From Cordia subcordata (Eukaryota > Streptophyta > Magnoliopsida > Boraginales > Cordiaceae): a stretch of DNA of 64,000 bases. The DNA lies in contig JAPTOF010000016.1 of the NCBI GenBank assembly GCA_028554755.1, forward strand, positions 11,258,001-11,322,000. Reading direction: 5' to 3'. The notes under the pieces are model-generated. The model saw only the letters and a list, made by a program, of their open reading frames with translations, was not told where the DNA came from and did no database searches. Below, in pieces: positions 25,165 to 35,521 of this stretch; the stretch's first letter is position 1; the number at the start of each line of letters is the position of its first letter. Both the position numbers and the translations under genes were made by a program.

Positions 25165-28100
25165 TTTTCTTTCTGTTCCTTTTAACTTCTGCTCTTTATT
25201 TTTTCTTATCACATATATAAAGACTACAAGAGTATAGAATACATGATAATTTGTATTTGGAAGCGGTGGGCTGTTATTTGTTGATGAGAGACATAATTTA
25301 TTTAAGGTAAAAAAGGAAAATGATTCCTGGTGAAAGACATGGATCCTCCAGATGAATATTTCTCCTGTTCATTACTTAGGCTTAAGATGTCCATATTATA
25401 CTACAACTCGATGTCTTTCAGTATGAAATCTTACTTAATGATATGCATTACGCATTAAAGTTAGTAGTTGTATGTTTTGAGTCCACTAGAAAAATCTTAA
25501 GGTGTCTGTTGTCTCAATTTCAGAGCATAATGGATCAACTATATGATGTCATGTATGAGTTCAATTTCTCTCTTCCTCCGGATTATGCCCTTGTGATAAG
25601 AGCCCTCGGGTCGCTTGAAGGAACAGCAAAACTGTTGGATCCTAGTTTCAAAGTTGTTGAGAGTGCATATCCTTTTGTGATTGGGAGGCTCTTGGCAGAT
25701 GCAGATCCTGATATGAGGCAAATTCTGAGGGAACTTCTGATACGTAATGATGGCTCCATACGGTGGAATCGACTAGAACGACTGGTAGGTCATTTTTGGT
25801 TTTGTTTCTTTATGATGTTAGTTGCTAGATCATTTCCATGCTTCAACAAATTGTGGGGATCATGAAAAATAAAACTGCTGTATCCCTATCTCCACTTGGT
25901 GTTTCCAAAGACAGCTCTTTCACACTTGCAATAGTTTTAGACACTGCATCTTAACTTGTGATTTGTTTAGTAATTTCACCTACTTGAACTTAGAGGATGC
26001 TTTTCCTTTCAGCACACATTCCTCTCTTCATATCAATAAAACTTTTTTAGGTTATCTGAAGCAGAAGGCAGAAATGTTTAGAAGTAATTACTGTTGTGAT
26101 GATGATATTTTTTTATGAGAGTTCTAATGTGTTGAAGAATATTTTGGTTATTAATATTATTTCCTTATTATATGGTATTAAAATTAGGTAATAGTTTAGA
26201 TTAGATAATTAATCAAGTTGTTTTCCTAACTATTCTAGTTTCCTTAGAATTCTAGTTACCTTATTAGTCTAGCCTTTAGTCTTGCTTACCAAGTTATCGT
26301 GCCTATAAATAGGCTCTTCTATTGTATTCATGAAACATCAACAATTCACAATGTAGTCTTTATGAGTATTTCGCTTCTAGAGGAGCCACCATTGGTGGTG
26401 GCTCCAACTATTTTTAGTACTTTCATATTTTCTCTCATATTTTATGTTTTATATATTTTTCACATGGTATTAGTCGTACTTTCATATTTTTTCTCATATT
26501 TTATGTTTTATATATTTTTCACATGGTATCAGAGCCACTGCCTGTTTCCCTTAGGGAAAAACAAAAAAAACAAAAAAAGAAAAACAGGCGGTTGTGTTAG
26601 CCTTCAAGTCTCGTGTCCATCCAAGCAGTCTTGTTATCCTACGGGTCACATGACTGTCCAAATCTAAGTCAAATCCAAATCCAAATCCCAGTCCAGTTTA
26701 AATCCAAGTCCAATTCAGTTTTTAGTAACTATCTCAATATAAGTTTCGTCCAACAGCATCACACCATAGTGGTGTAAACGACCCCTAAATCAATCCAAAT
26801 TCTGTTCCTCCAAGCTGTAAGCGTGGTCAGACAAGTTGTGGTGACCGTGGTGAATTTCGAGTTAGATGAGCTAGGGTGACTGTCCCTTCCATCAAGATCA
26901 AGTTTTCTTTTGAAGACCTTCAAAGTCAAGGTCATATCTCAAATACCACTTTGAGTTTGAGAGGGGGTGTTGAAGAATATTTTAGTTATTAATGTTATGT
27001 TGTGGTCGTCTCATCAAAATCAAGTTTTTTTTTGAATACCTTACAAACTCAAGGTCGTATCTCTAATACCACCTTGAGTTTGAGAGGGAATGTTGAAGAA
27101 TATTTTGGTTATTAATATTATTTTCTTATTCTATGGTATTAAATTAGGCAATAGTTTAGATTAGGTAATTAATCAAGCTAGTTTCCTAACTATTCTAGTT
27201 TCCTTAGAATTTTATGGTTTCCTAACTATTCTAGTTTCTTTAGAATTTTAGTTACCTTATTGCTCTAGCTTTTAGCCTTACTTACCAAGTTATCATGCCT
27301 ATAAATAGGTTCTTCTATTGTATTCATGAAACATCAACAATTCACAATATAGTTTTTATGAGTATTCCTCTTTTAGAGGAGCCACCATTGGTGGTGGCTC
27401 TAACTGTCTTTAGCACTTTCATATTTTCTCTCATATTTTATGTTTTATATATTTTTCACATAATGTATATATTTTATGTTTTATATATTTTCCACATAAT
27501 GTTAGGTTATACAGGAATTTCTTATTAGGTTTTACGGAATTACTTATCCAAATGTTTTCCTTTAATGTCAGTGTCATGGTTACTTAAGCAACTGCCATGA
27601 TTAGTTGATGAAGTATTAACAATATATTACAAATTTTTCTTTTATATTTTGTAGGTCCCAAATATTTTATAAATTAATAATTAGTTAAAAACATTACATA
27701 AGAAATAGCTATGAAGTTATCTCAAAATATTAATAAAAAGTAGTCTGTGTTTTGTTGAACTTCAAATGCTCTATGTATTCCATGTGTGATGATTCTTTTC
27801 TTGACACCTTTAATATGGGAAATTAATTTTGCTATCTTAAAACTAAAGATACTACAAATAATAAGTGATTGTGTTGCATTAAGTTGTTTATTTTGATTCT
27901 ATATGTATATATTGTATGCACTTCTTTTAATGAAGTTTAACATATTGAATCTTTATGCTGATTATGTATACTTAAATGAACTCTTTGAATCTTTAATTCA
28001 TCACTTCATGTGATAAATTGAATTCATCAAATCTTGAAAAGTGAATAATCCTTATAAAGGAATAAATCCTCAGCAAGGGGGCGTGAATTCATTTTATAAT

Positions 28101-29116
28101 GAAATGGAGTCTGCCAACAACTTAGTGAGTACATAAGTTTTTATTTTATTCTGGTTAAAGCAGTTTGAGTTCTTAGTTTGTGAACCAAGTTTTTTCTTCA
28201 ATCCTTGTGAGAATATGAAATAAATAATGCAAGCTAAATATGTCATGTGATGTCCTTTCACGTCTGTGTGATGTAATCTAATGGTCAATGGCTAGTCAAA
28301 TTTGAGGAACAGTACCATAAATAGGCAATGCACCATTTTCTTTCAGCACCAGGCTTTTCTCTTCTTCCTGCCTGCAAAATTCCATGCATTCTTGCCAAAA
28401 TCTTCATCTCCGAGTTTCTGCTTTCATAGTATCTACCCTGCTTCTACTGGGAACTATTTTTCTTTATTTCAGATGGCGGCAATATCACAACAGGCAACAG
28501 AGGTTCATTTTGGGTGGACGTCGTTCAACATGCTTGCTGTAGTTTCTGCTACTGAAGATCTTTTCCAATTCATTTTGTCAGACAAAGGTTCAGCTGTTCG
28601 AGCATCCCTTGTTAGGGACATAATCAGAGCAGCAGATCATTTTCTTGAAGATGAAGTCCTTGCTCGTGTTTTGGATGGCAAGTTCCAAGCGAAGAGGGCA
28701 TTGAAGTCTGAGGTTTGTTACAATCATTACTATTCTGTCAAATTGAATCTAGTCTCTTTTGTAGATTCACTCTGATCAGCTTGTTAGTAAGAGGAGCTTT
28801 AGAATTAACCCGATCTTGATACTTTTACCTTCATAATGATCGTAATGTTGTTCATCCATTTGTTTTGACATGACAGGAAAATCCAACATCAGAGAGGGTG
28901 ATCAATGGATTTGAATCTTTCTGGAATGCCGTCAGATTAGACCCGGAACCGTGGACAGCTATGCTAATCCGCTTGTTACTAAAACCGGAATTTCAAACTT
29001 TTGCTGTTGAGATCGTTTCAGGTTTGATTACACATTCACACAATAATAGAATTCCAGATACCTTGTGGCTTTGTATATCTAGAATCATTCATAGATTGGT
29101 GAAGAAAGACTTTTGA
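11893..29116 (+). CDS. ABC1/UbiB-type atypical kinase (ABC1K family), 14 exons, probably organellar
   Basis: Exons: 11893-11965, 16318-16444, 16623-16869, 17965-18006, 19947-20018, 20157-20292, 20589-20746, 21358-21442, 23648-23847, 24001-24162, 24920-25069, 25524-25784, 28473-28712, 28877-29116. They total 2193 nt (730 residues plus stop) and phases agree at every junction. Motifs: KxGQ at 163-166 ([11 protein letters not shown]), the Ala-rich loop AAASLGQV at 223-230 that replaces the usual Gly loop, VAVKVQRP with catalytic Lys244, HADPHPGN (396-403), and DFGMM from Asp416. These are the diagnostic ABC1/UbiB signatures; members influence quinone or isoprenoid-lipid metabolism in plastids or mitochondria. 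The N-terminus ([17 protein letters not shown]) is basic with no acidic residues, like a transit peptide. Exon 1 is the least certain. The exon 4 donor is GC (AAG|GCAAGT). I cannot assign the ABC1K subfamily number. Confidence 0.9.
11966..16317 (+). other. ABC1K intron 1 (4.35 kb), no gene recognised inside
   Basis: Starts GT (11966) and ends tctgcag. Apart from a MITE-like segment (12387-12602) and a duplicated acceptor near its 3' end, I see no coding signal. Two segments (about 12810-12900 and 14340-14450) share a loose pattern around atgcctct, then aatcatgaggaat or aatcaggaagaat. This may be an old duplication. Long first introns of this kind often hold regulatory DNA, but nothing specific is visible. 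Confidence 0.5.
12387..12602. mobile_element. MITE-like element in ABC1K intron 1
   Basis: The ends form an imperfect inverted repeat: aaggctcgtttagattggct at the left, and at the right the reverse complement of agggactgtttgggttagct. The interior is A/T runs around ggcttctggaaaag and carries no ORF. This end sequence is typical of an abundant plant MITE class. Flanks gagtgcct and attgcaat do not form a target duplication, so the superfamily stays open (hAT-like is a guess). Confidence 0.6.
16171..16364 (+). repeat. Tandemly duplicated splice-acceptor region (about 97-bp units)
   Basis: The block gaccctcatctgttctggtc, on through attctgcag|ctgcacataggggcag, recurs as gaccctcatttgttctggtc, on through gttctgcag|ctgcacatgggggcag. 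The acceptor AGs are at 16219 and 16317, 98 bases apart. The downstream copy is used in the model because its frame stays open through exon 2. The upstream copy would read into a TAA after 13 codons (ttt taa), so it is a decoy or relic exon start. Confidence 0.8.
17005..17790 (+). repeat. Three tandem copies of a ~290-bp intronic repeat
   Basis: Successive blocks start near 17005 (agatgattctaaggaatg), 17287 and 17580 (agatgatcctaaagaacg). Each contains gagcatcag or gtgtcagagcatgggt, then a caaaatgaagca or cacaatgaagaa variant, then a gttgcttgtt variant, then a gtgtttttagc or gtctttaacg variant. Copies differ by scattered substitutions, so the array is older than the 40-bp duplications. It lies wholly in the intron between exons 3 and 4. 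Confidence 0.75.
18007..18008 (+). other. Non-canonical GC splice donor
   Basis: Exon 4 ([14 protein letters not shown]) ends atc aag, followed by gcaagt. AAG|GCAAGT is the strong consensus for the minor GC-AG intron class. The partner acceptor is taacag at 19946, which restores the KLGQ motif in frame. Confidence 0.75.
19122..19279 (+). repeat. Tandem duplication, ~79-bp period, in ABC1K intron
   Basis: gacattaagtgatgcttttg, then gtgcattataat, then ggaccagcactggt at 19122 recurs at 19201 as gatatcaaatgatgcttttg, then gtgcattataat, then ggaccagcattagt. About ten differences separate the units. Confidence 0.75.
20991..21076 (+). repeat. Perfect 43-bp tandem duplication in ABC1K intron
   Basis: ccagacacaaagctatcttt followed by acatgttcacgctcttttgt is present twice back to back (20991 and 21034) with no substitution, so it is very recent. 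Confidence 0.9.
21443..23647 (+). other. ABC1K intron 8 (2.2 kb) with a tRNA-like box
   Basis: No ORF of note. At about 23185-23215 the minus strand reads aacctaggtcatgagttcgagtctc, which fits a tRNA B box (gagttcgagtc) and may be a SINE relic, but no clear A box is placed upstream. The rest is ordinary AT-rich intron. Confidence 0.35.
24726..24770 (+). repeat. Poly-C / C-rich microsatellite in ABC1K intron
   Basis: A run of about 13-14 C is followed by aacccccaacaacacacac, lying between exons 10 and 11. The minus strand is G-rich here and could form a G-run structure. Confidence 0.85.
25129..25157 (+). repeat. (AT)n microsatellite followed by poly-T
   Basis: About 14 AT dinucleotides then ten or more T, just downstream of exon 11. 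Likely polymorphic in length. Confidence 0.9.
26130..26464 (+). repeat. 5' LTR of intronic TRIM
   Basis: Direct repeat of 27091-27460. The LTR end plus the first six bases of the primer site are tandemly repeated (period 59, 26417 and 26476), giving a second LTR end at 26523. Confidence 0.85.
26872..27090 (+). repeat. Duplicated PPT/LTR-start segment inside the TRIM
   Basis: Text from tcatcaagatcaagttttct through ttgagtttgagagggggtgt and the first LTR bases (tgttgaagaatattttagtt at 26968) is repeated, diverged, just before the true 3' LTR. The element therefore shows a false LTR start about 120 bp upstream of the real one. Confidence 0.7.
27091..27460 (+). repeat. 3' LTR of intronic TRIM
   Basis: Matches the 5' LTR but carries its own 36-bp internal duplication (gtttcctaactattctagtt and following bases at 27181 and 27217). 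Its end plus the taatg target duplication is also repeated with period 36 (27461-27465 and 27497-27501). Confidence 0.85.
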
Positions 29117-29684
29117 AAACTCATGATATACATCAAACGTATTGTGGCTTCCCCCTCCTTTTTGTATACCTTTCACTTCTTTCGAATTCACATCCTCAGT
29201 GGTTAAGAACACTAACATTTGGAGCTACTTAGAGGCACAAGGCTCCAGAGTTTTCTTATGCAATGTTTGTAATATGCTTTTCTGAAATTTTAAATCTGAA
29301 ATGCATATAAAATTATGTACTTTTCAGATTTAAGATTTCAAATAAATAAAATAACAAGCACAACGTTAGTGGCAGAATCTGCATATTAGATAGACAACCC
29401 ATCAAAGAAAAGAGAACAAGAGAAAAGGGCACGAACGGATGTTTCAACACCAAGGTAAACCTACTGGAAACATTTCAAAGAAGCAGTTCATTAGTTGGCT
29501 GTTATAAGCAATGCGTTAAATGTAACCTCTGCTATATTTGCCTGTGCCAAAAGAGTAATGATTCTTGATCTTGTTTCTCAAAGATTTCTACTTTTGGTTT
29601 TGAATTTTCTAGACATCAGAATTTTTATCACGTATAATATAAGAAAGGGATAGTGGACAAAAGAAAGAAAAAATAAAAGATAGT
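29117..29684. other. ABC1K 3' flank / 3' UTR
   Basis: AT-rich DNA after the TGA stop. Candidate poly(A) signals are the aataaataaaataac run at 29340-29354. No ORF of interest. Confidence 0.5.
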
Positions 29685-29953
29685 TGTTAAATACAATAAA
29701 TTAATTAACGAATATTCTCTCTACAAGCTGAAGTTTTTAGATAAGGTAATAATTCTAACTTGGCATTAAAGCGTAAAGGCTAAACGGCGCAAGTCCGAAA
29801 CTCAACGCCACCCATTTTAAAATATTAAATTGTCTACGTGCAAGCGCAAAATAAATCATATTGCACATGAAGGGGCGTGTTAAATACAATAAATTAATAA
29901 ATGAATATTTTCTCTACACGTTTAAGCTTTTAAATAAAGTGGTAACTCTAACA
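29685..29953 (+). mobile_element. SMART-like ultra-short LTR element (269 bp)
   Basis: Two direct repeats of 75-76 bp start TGTTAAATACAATAAATTAA and end near ctaac(a) (29685-29759 and 29878-29953). They flank only 118 bases. Right after the first repeat is tggcattaaagc, matching the Met-tRNA primer site tggtatcagagc at 8 of 12 positions. Right before the second is the purine-rich gaaggggcg. This is the bare LTR-PBS-PPT-LTR layout of plant SMART elements (under 300 bp). Flanks atagt and atggc agree at only three of five positions, so the target duplication is weak. Confidence 0.68.
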
Positions 29954-31158
29954 ATGGCCGTATTCAATAGTTACGCTTCTATCATATATGCATTTTTCAT
30001 TCCGTCACAAATGGATTATAAGATATAACAGGTTATAAGTTCCCCTTCTATGCCTTGTACTAATGATTCCTGTGGCGTTATGAGCTTAGCCATAACGACC
30101 ATAGATAAAAAATTTCATGAATTAGATTTTACTTGACTATCTATGATTTCTTGAGTGTGCTCAAGATAGAAGTTTGGTATAAATGCATCGCCATATTACT
30201 GGGTGTTTTGATTTAAATTCTTTTCTGCTTTTGTGGTTATTGGGTCAAATCGGTATGTTTTTAGAATAAATATTTAAATATCAATCTCATTGATGTCATT
30301 GATCTCGTACCAAATCACATTAATCAAATCACTTTTTGAGAAGTGCAAGACAACTGAGTCATTCAAATGTAAAGATCTATTGATTGATAAGAAACGAAAA
30401 AATGTAAATGGGGACCACTTTGATGATAAAATAGAATCTTGGGTCTTTGATTGGATTGATGATTAAGAAAAAGAATTCTTGGTTCAATTCTATATCTTAA
30501 TGATGAAAAAAAAAATGGTCAAATTCTATTGATTCTGACTCGTAGTGCTCTTTATAAAAGAATGACTCTGGTTATCAAATGTTTGAACAACCAAGAATAA
30601 TTTGCTCGCAATAACCAGTTGTCATTCATAAGACATGTCTAATGAATCATGAGCTCAATAAATCTTGTTTAGTAGAAAGACAAATATTCCTTATTCATTA
30701 TTAGACAATTACTTAATCATAAATTTGGCGTCAGACTAGTAGTTTTCATTTCCCTCATGGATCCTTCTCATTCCACTTAGCCTTACCCCCCTCTAGAGGT
30801 ATTTTACTAATAGGTTTTAAAGGAACTAGGTATCATATTTGGTCAAATACCTAGTCTATCCTATGTTCCTTTCATTATGGTACTTTACAACAAGTTAATA
30901 GATAAAAAGCCTAAAGTTTTTTTATTGATGATCCCAATATTGATGATTTTGATGATATTAATGCTAGTAAAAATAACTATCATGTCCTTGATAGAGAGCT
31001 AAGAGAACTACTAACTAGGATGAATGCACTAATTATGAATATGAAGTCGTAAATAGTCATATTCATCAGATGAATGATGTGAATGAGTCAAATTACTTAT
31101 CCCTAATCTAGTAGAGAACCATATATCCAAGGCTTGTGTAGATGTTTCACTTGGAATA
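29954..31158. other. Intergenic DNA, nothing recognised
   Basis: AT-rich, with no ORF above background, no LTR motifs and no tRNA. Scattered poly-A runs (30500-30512). Confidence 0.5.
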
Positions 31159-31167
31159 TTTTTGTTA

Positions 31168-31574
31168 GGGTTAATTTCCAAAAAGTCCCAAAAGTTGCCA
31201 CTTAGTTTCAATTTATTGTTTAAAAAAGTTTGAGTTAGTCCTTAATGTTTCAAATATAGTCAACTTAGTCCTTATTGTTTCAAAAGATTCATATTAATCC
31301 TTAATGTTTTACAAACTTATTTAAATTAGTCCCCATTGTTCTTTCACATTTTGGGTACTAAAATTTGAATGATTTTGTGAAATATTGAGGAATATTTTGG
31401 ACCCTTTCAAATAATGGGGACTAGTTTGACATATTTGTGAAACATTGATAATTAATTTGAACTATAGTTTGACATATTTGTAAAACACTGATAATTAATT
31501 TGAACTTTTCCCAAACAATTGGGACTAACATGAAAACATATGACAACATTAGAGACCTTTCATGTAATTTTTCC
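31168..31574. mobile_element. Mutator-like MITE, 407 bp
   Basis: The left end gggttaatttccaaaaagtc and the reverse complement of the right end, ggaaaaattacatgaaaggt, form an imperfect terminal inverted repeat. Flanking 9-mers tttttgtta (31159-31167) and ttcttgtta (31575-31583) match at eight of nine positions, the duplication size expected of Mutator. Inside, a 43-bp segment (tagtttgacatatttgt, then gataattaatttgaac) is tandemly duplicated at 31422 and 31465. No coding content. Confidence 0.68.
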
Positions 31575-31923
31575 TTCTTGTTAGTACCTTGACACATATT
31601 CAATAAAACTGGATCTTGCTTTAGTAAATTAAATATGTGCATTAAGATACAAAGGCTTTTTATTCTATAACAATAGAAGTCCTTTTGCACTCTTTCATAT
31701 GTTAGGGGATTTCACTTGGAAAAGATTATGTTTCATACTAACAGATTTGGAGCCAATAACCATGGATTCCAATGCACTAGATTTTATAGCACTTAACAAT
31801 GAGGCCTATCCATTAGTGTTATACAAAAGAAATCAATTATAGACACTAATACAATTAGATCTAATGTTTGAATTTGTGATCCCCAATAAGATCAGTTAAG
31901 GATCGTGGGATCCTTTTCTATTA

Positions 31924-32753
31924 AGGGTGTACTTGAAAAGGCACATTGTAATTTGGGTGTAATTGAGAGTAATTTCACAATTAAGTGTATTTGTCTAACC
32001 AAATAATTACTTAGTTAGATGTGAACTGCGTGTAATTGGACTTCTTCAATTACTCTTTTCAATTCTTATGGGGGGTGGTATGAATTGGTATAATTACACT
32101 GTGTAATTATTCTATAGCAACTTTTCGTACTCTTTTATTCTTTTTATGTTTGCATACTTTACTATAAAATAAATATAAATAATAAATAAATAATAAAAAT
32201 AAATAAATAAATTTAAATAAGATAAAAATAAAAATATTATATAGATAAATAAAAATATATAAACATGAAATAAGGAAAAATATAAATAAATATTTTAAAA
32301 AAATTAAAATGTATTTGATTGTAATGGTGGCGTTGATTATAATTAAATATTATTATATTTTCATAAATAATATTTAAATTTAAACATATTAGTAGTAGAT
32401 AATTTTTAGTTTCATATATTTAAATTTATAATTCATATATTTTTAATAAGTCAAATTTATTTTTACAATAAATAATATTTTATTTTAAATATTTTTAGCA
32501 AATAAAATTTTTAAATATTTATTAGTGTTAATATAAATTTTAAAAATAAATTTTTTATTTTTAAAATTAAACTATTTAATTGTGTAATTATAACATGTGC
32601 TACCAATCATGTCATACAAGATAAATGTGTAATTAGGTTGTGGTAACCAAATGCATTTTATGATTTAAATTACTTGTAATCACTAGATAGTGTAATTGCT
32701 CACCTAGTAATCACACTACCTAGTAATTACACTATGGTTTTTAAATAGACCCT
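31924..32753. mobile_element. MITE-like element, ~830 bp, inverted-repeat ends
   Basis: The left end agggtgtacttgaaaaggca, then attgtaatt, pairs with the right end read in reverse complement, agggtctatttaaaaaccat, then agtgtaatt. The arms continue imperfectly with repeated gtgtaatta motifs. The centre is almost pure A/T with no ORF. Flanks ttctatta and agcataaa do not match, so the superfamily is unresolved. It abuts the next MITE at 32807. Confidence 0.62.
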
Positions 32754-32806
32754 AGCATAAAATGTACTTCCACATAATTGACCTATAGATCATATATCTA
32801 TTTATA

Positions 32807-33566
32807 GGGTAAAATGCATATTACCTCCTATAATTTGTATAAGTAACTGATTACTCCTTGTGGTTTAAAACACACTACATTACCTTCCTATGCTTTTCAA
32901 AAGTGGCATATAATCTCCAACTTTAACTTTTTTCGTTTAGTTTGACGAAGAGTGCATTACAGTCTCCTTTATTACATGTGTGGATATCAAACTTTAAACT
33001 TTGCTAAACTTTTTTTATCAAAACACCCTTATTGAGAATTATAGTATAATTTATTTATCTTTATTTTATAAATTCAAAAAATTAAAAAATTAAAAATTAA
33101 AAATATAAAATAAGAAATTAAAAAATTAAATTAAAAATTTAGATACAAAATTAAAATTTAGAAATTATAAATCAAATTAAAATTTAAAATTTAAAATTTA
33201 AAAATTTTAATAATTAATAATTAATAAAATTAAAATTTAAAACATTTTAATTTAAAGAATTTAAAAATAAAAAGTTTTATTCAATTTAAAAAATTAAAAA
33301 ATGAAATTTACAAAATTTTAAAATTTAAATTTTTTAATTAAAATTTTTTTAAATTATTTTTTTTAAGTTAAAAAATGATATTAAGAAGGTTTTCTAAGAG
33401 CTATTTGGACCTTTGAAACTCTTATTTAAAGGTGTTAAATTATTAACAGAGATGTGGAGATTATGCTACTTTTTTAAAAACAAAAGGGTGTTACGTTGTA
33501 TGTTTCAAACCATGAGGAGTAATCAGCTACTTATATAAACCACAGGGGGTAAAGTGCATTTTACCC
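32807..33566. mobile_element. Mutator-like MITE with ~110-bp terminal inverted repeats, 760 bp
   Basis: The arms are long: gggtaaaatgcatattacct, on through gattactccttgtggttt to ataatctcca on the left, and the matching reverse complement on the right (gggtaaaatgcactttaccc, gattactcctcatggttt, catAATCTCCA). A 10-bp target duplication is present with one mismatch: tctatttata (32797-32806) and tctatctata (33567-33576). Long TIRs with 9-10 bp duplications define Mutator-like elements. The interior is nearly all A and T, with no ORF. Confidence 0.86.
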
Positions 33567-33576
33567 TCTATCTATA

Positions 33577-34852
33577 TGAAGAAAAATCACGTATGAAGGA
33601 TATTCTTACTTGTACAAATGGTACTTCAAGGGACGTTATATCATAGTCCCATGCACCATGGACCCGCAGGAGCAACGTGCACCTATAGCAACTGAAAACA
33701 CACTAATTCATCATCATCATCATTTATGTAAAATTGTATGCACATAGAGAAGGTTTGGAGGGCTTTAGAACAATCCACATGGTGTAATCTTAGGTTTGTC
33801 ATTATTAATTTTCAATAAAGAAAAATGTTTAAAAGTTCAAAAGATTTGATACTAGGAGAAAATTTGGAACCAAGTATTATCATAATCTTTTAATTTGACA
33901 CATTTTGAAGACTTTTATCCTATGAAAAAACACAAAGAGACATATTATATGTAAAATTGTAGATTATTCACCTTATAAAAGTTTACGTGACCTTAGAATA
34001 TAAAACTATTAATATAAATAAACAAATGAATTTAGAAGTTCAAAAAAAATTTGGTGTCAAAATATAGTTTAAAACTAAAGTATTCCATTTATCTTTTAAT
34101 TTAACACCTTTAATGACTCTTATTATCTGGACACATACAATGAAAAATACATTATACTTAATATAAATGCATACATATATATGTTCATCATGTATTTATC
34201 TACTTTAAAGTTTGGAGGCCTTTCAATTTATCACTATTATTGTGCAAATAAATAAATAAATTTGAAAGTTCAAAAGATTTGATGCTATAAAATAGTCTAG
34301 AACCAAAAGTTACAATAATATATTTTTATATATTTATCTCAATAGTGGCTCGAACTTGAGACTTATAAAAAAAATTAATATTGAATTTTTTCAATTATGT
34401 ATATAAAAGGATTTCAAATTTCAATAAAAAATTGAAATTTAGAACTCTAAAATTAGAATTTAATTTGAATTTAGAAATTATAACTTGAAATTTTTAGAAG
34501 AAGGCTACCTCCGTACGAGTTTGAAAATAACTAGTATTATATATAGATATAGATTTGCACTATGAGGAGTCTGAGTTGGCTTGGGCAAAAATTCATTTCT
34601 CTAGTTTTCCAAATAAATTAAAAACAAAAAAAAGGAAAAAAAAAAGATAATAATCTATGCAAATAGCTAGCTAGTACTAGGTACTAGCTACTAAGTAATT
34701 GAAAACTATACTTTTACGACCTTATCAATTTTTATGTTAATATATATGATGTTCCATATATATAATGAATTATCTAATTAATGTTACCTTGATCACGTTA
34801 TCTATGGCTAATACGTGTTTTCTTTTCTTTGTTTTTCGTTTTTTACTATGTA
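33577..34852. other. AT-rich intergenic DNA, nothing recognised
   Basis: No coding signal on either strand. A (tca)n run lies at 33708-33723. Loosely similar clauses recur (aagttcaaaagatttgat near 33833 and 34267), suggesting old duplication. Confidence 0.45.
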
Positions 34853-34883
34853 CTAGTGTATAGAGACTGAGCAATGCTCAGTC
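34853..34883 (-). mobile_element. Candidate Helitron 3' terminus (minus strand)
   Basis: Read on the minus strand: a perfect hairpin actgagc-att-gctcagt (34883-34867), ten bases later CTAG (34856-34853), then T. A 16-20 nt hairpin a few bases before CTRR, followed by T in the host, is the Helitron 3' signature. The body would extend to higher coordinates on the minus strand. I could not place the 5' TC end or a Rep/helicase ORF, so it would be a non-autonomous copy if real. Confidence 0.42.
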
Positions 34884-34893
34884 TGCCCGTGCA

Positions 34894-35156
34894 CATAATT
34901 TTATGTCCTAATTTCATATTGGGATATTAATATAGAAAAATAATTATACATTGTAAAATATATTTCCCCAATAAATTGATTTTTCTCAATTGAATAAATA
35001 TACATACTGCAAGTACCTTTCAGCCCCATAAATTTGTATTCTGGTTTCAAATTAGTATATTAATATAGAAAATAATTATACATTATAAAATTAATTTCTC
35101 AAGTAAATTAATTTTTCTCAATAAATAAATATTCATACTATAAATTTCCTTTTAGA
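34894..35156. repeat. Tandem duplication, two ~133-bp units
   Basis: cataattttatgtcctaatt, on through atattaatatagaaaaataa, recurs at 35027 as cataaatttgtattctggtt, on through atattaatatagaaaataat. The rest of each unit aligns with moderate divergence. Confidence 0.75.
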
Positions 35157-35417
35157 AGCTAACAAGAGAACACGAAAGGAATCATTTTAACAGAAAAACA
35201 TCTCTCATTTGTACGCAATGCTATTATTCTCCAGGTCAAACTATCACGATACCCACACATCATCGAATAATCCATCAGCTTTACACTCTTCAAAACTTTA
35301 ATGTTGTTGAAGGAGAACCAGTGAATCTAGTCATAATTCATTTAAGTATCCAAATGCAATGTCCATTTGATCTCACTTTCTTGAGAAAGTTAGAAGTAAA
35401 CCAAACATAAAGAAAGA

Positions 35418-35521
35418 ATTGAAAGATTGTCAAAGAAAAGCAACAGTAGACATGAGAGACACAAATAAAGCATTGAAAGATTGTCGAAGAAAAGTAGCAG
35501 TAGACATGAGAGCTGTATAAA
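35418..35521. repeat. Tandem duplication, 54-bp period
   Basis: attgaaagattgtcaaagaa then aagcaacagtagacatgagag at 35418 recurs at 35472 with four or so changes. Confidence 0.8.

Larger units (their letters stand above)
26130..27496 (+). mobile_element. TRIM (miniature Copia-type LTR retrotransposon) in ABC1K intron 12
   Basis: 5' LTR 26130-26464 (plus a 59-bp partial repeat to 26523). Primer site tggtatcagagcc at 26524-26536. Non-coding interior of about 0.56 kb. Polypurine tract tttgagagggaa ending at 27090. 3' LTR from 27091 to 27460, or to 27496 if the last repeat is counted. The 5-bp target duplication taatg flanks both ends (26125-26129 and 27497-27501). The LTRs start TGTTGAAG and contain a cctataaatagg TATA motif. 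There is no ORF for gag or pol, so mobilisation needed another element. It lies in the sense orientation between exons 12 and 13. Confidence 0.88.
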
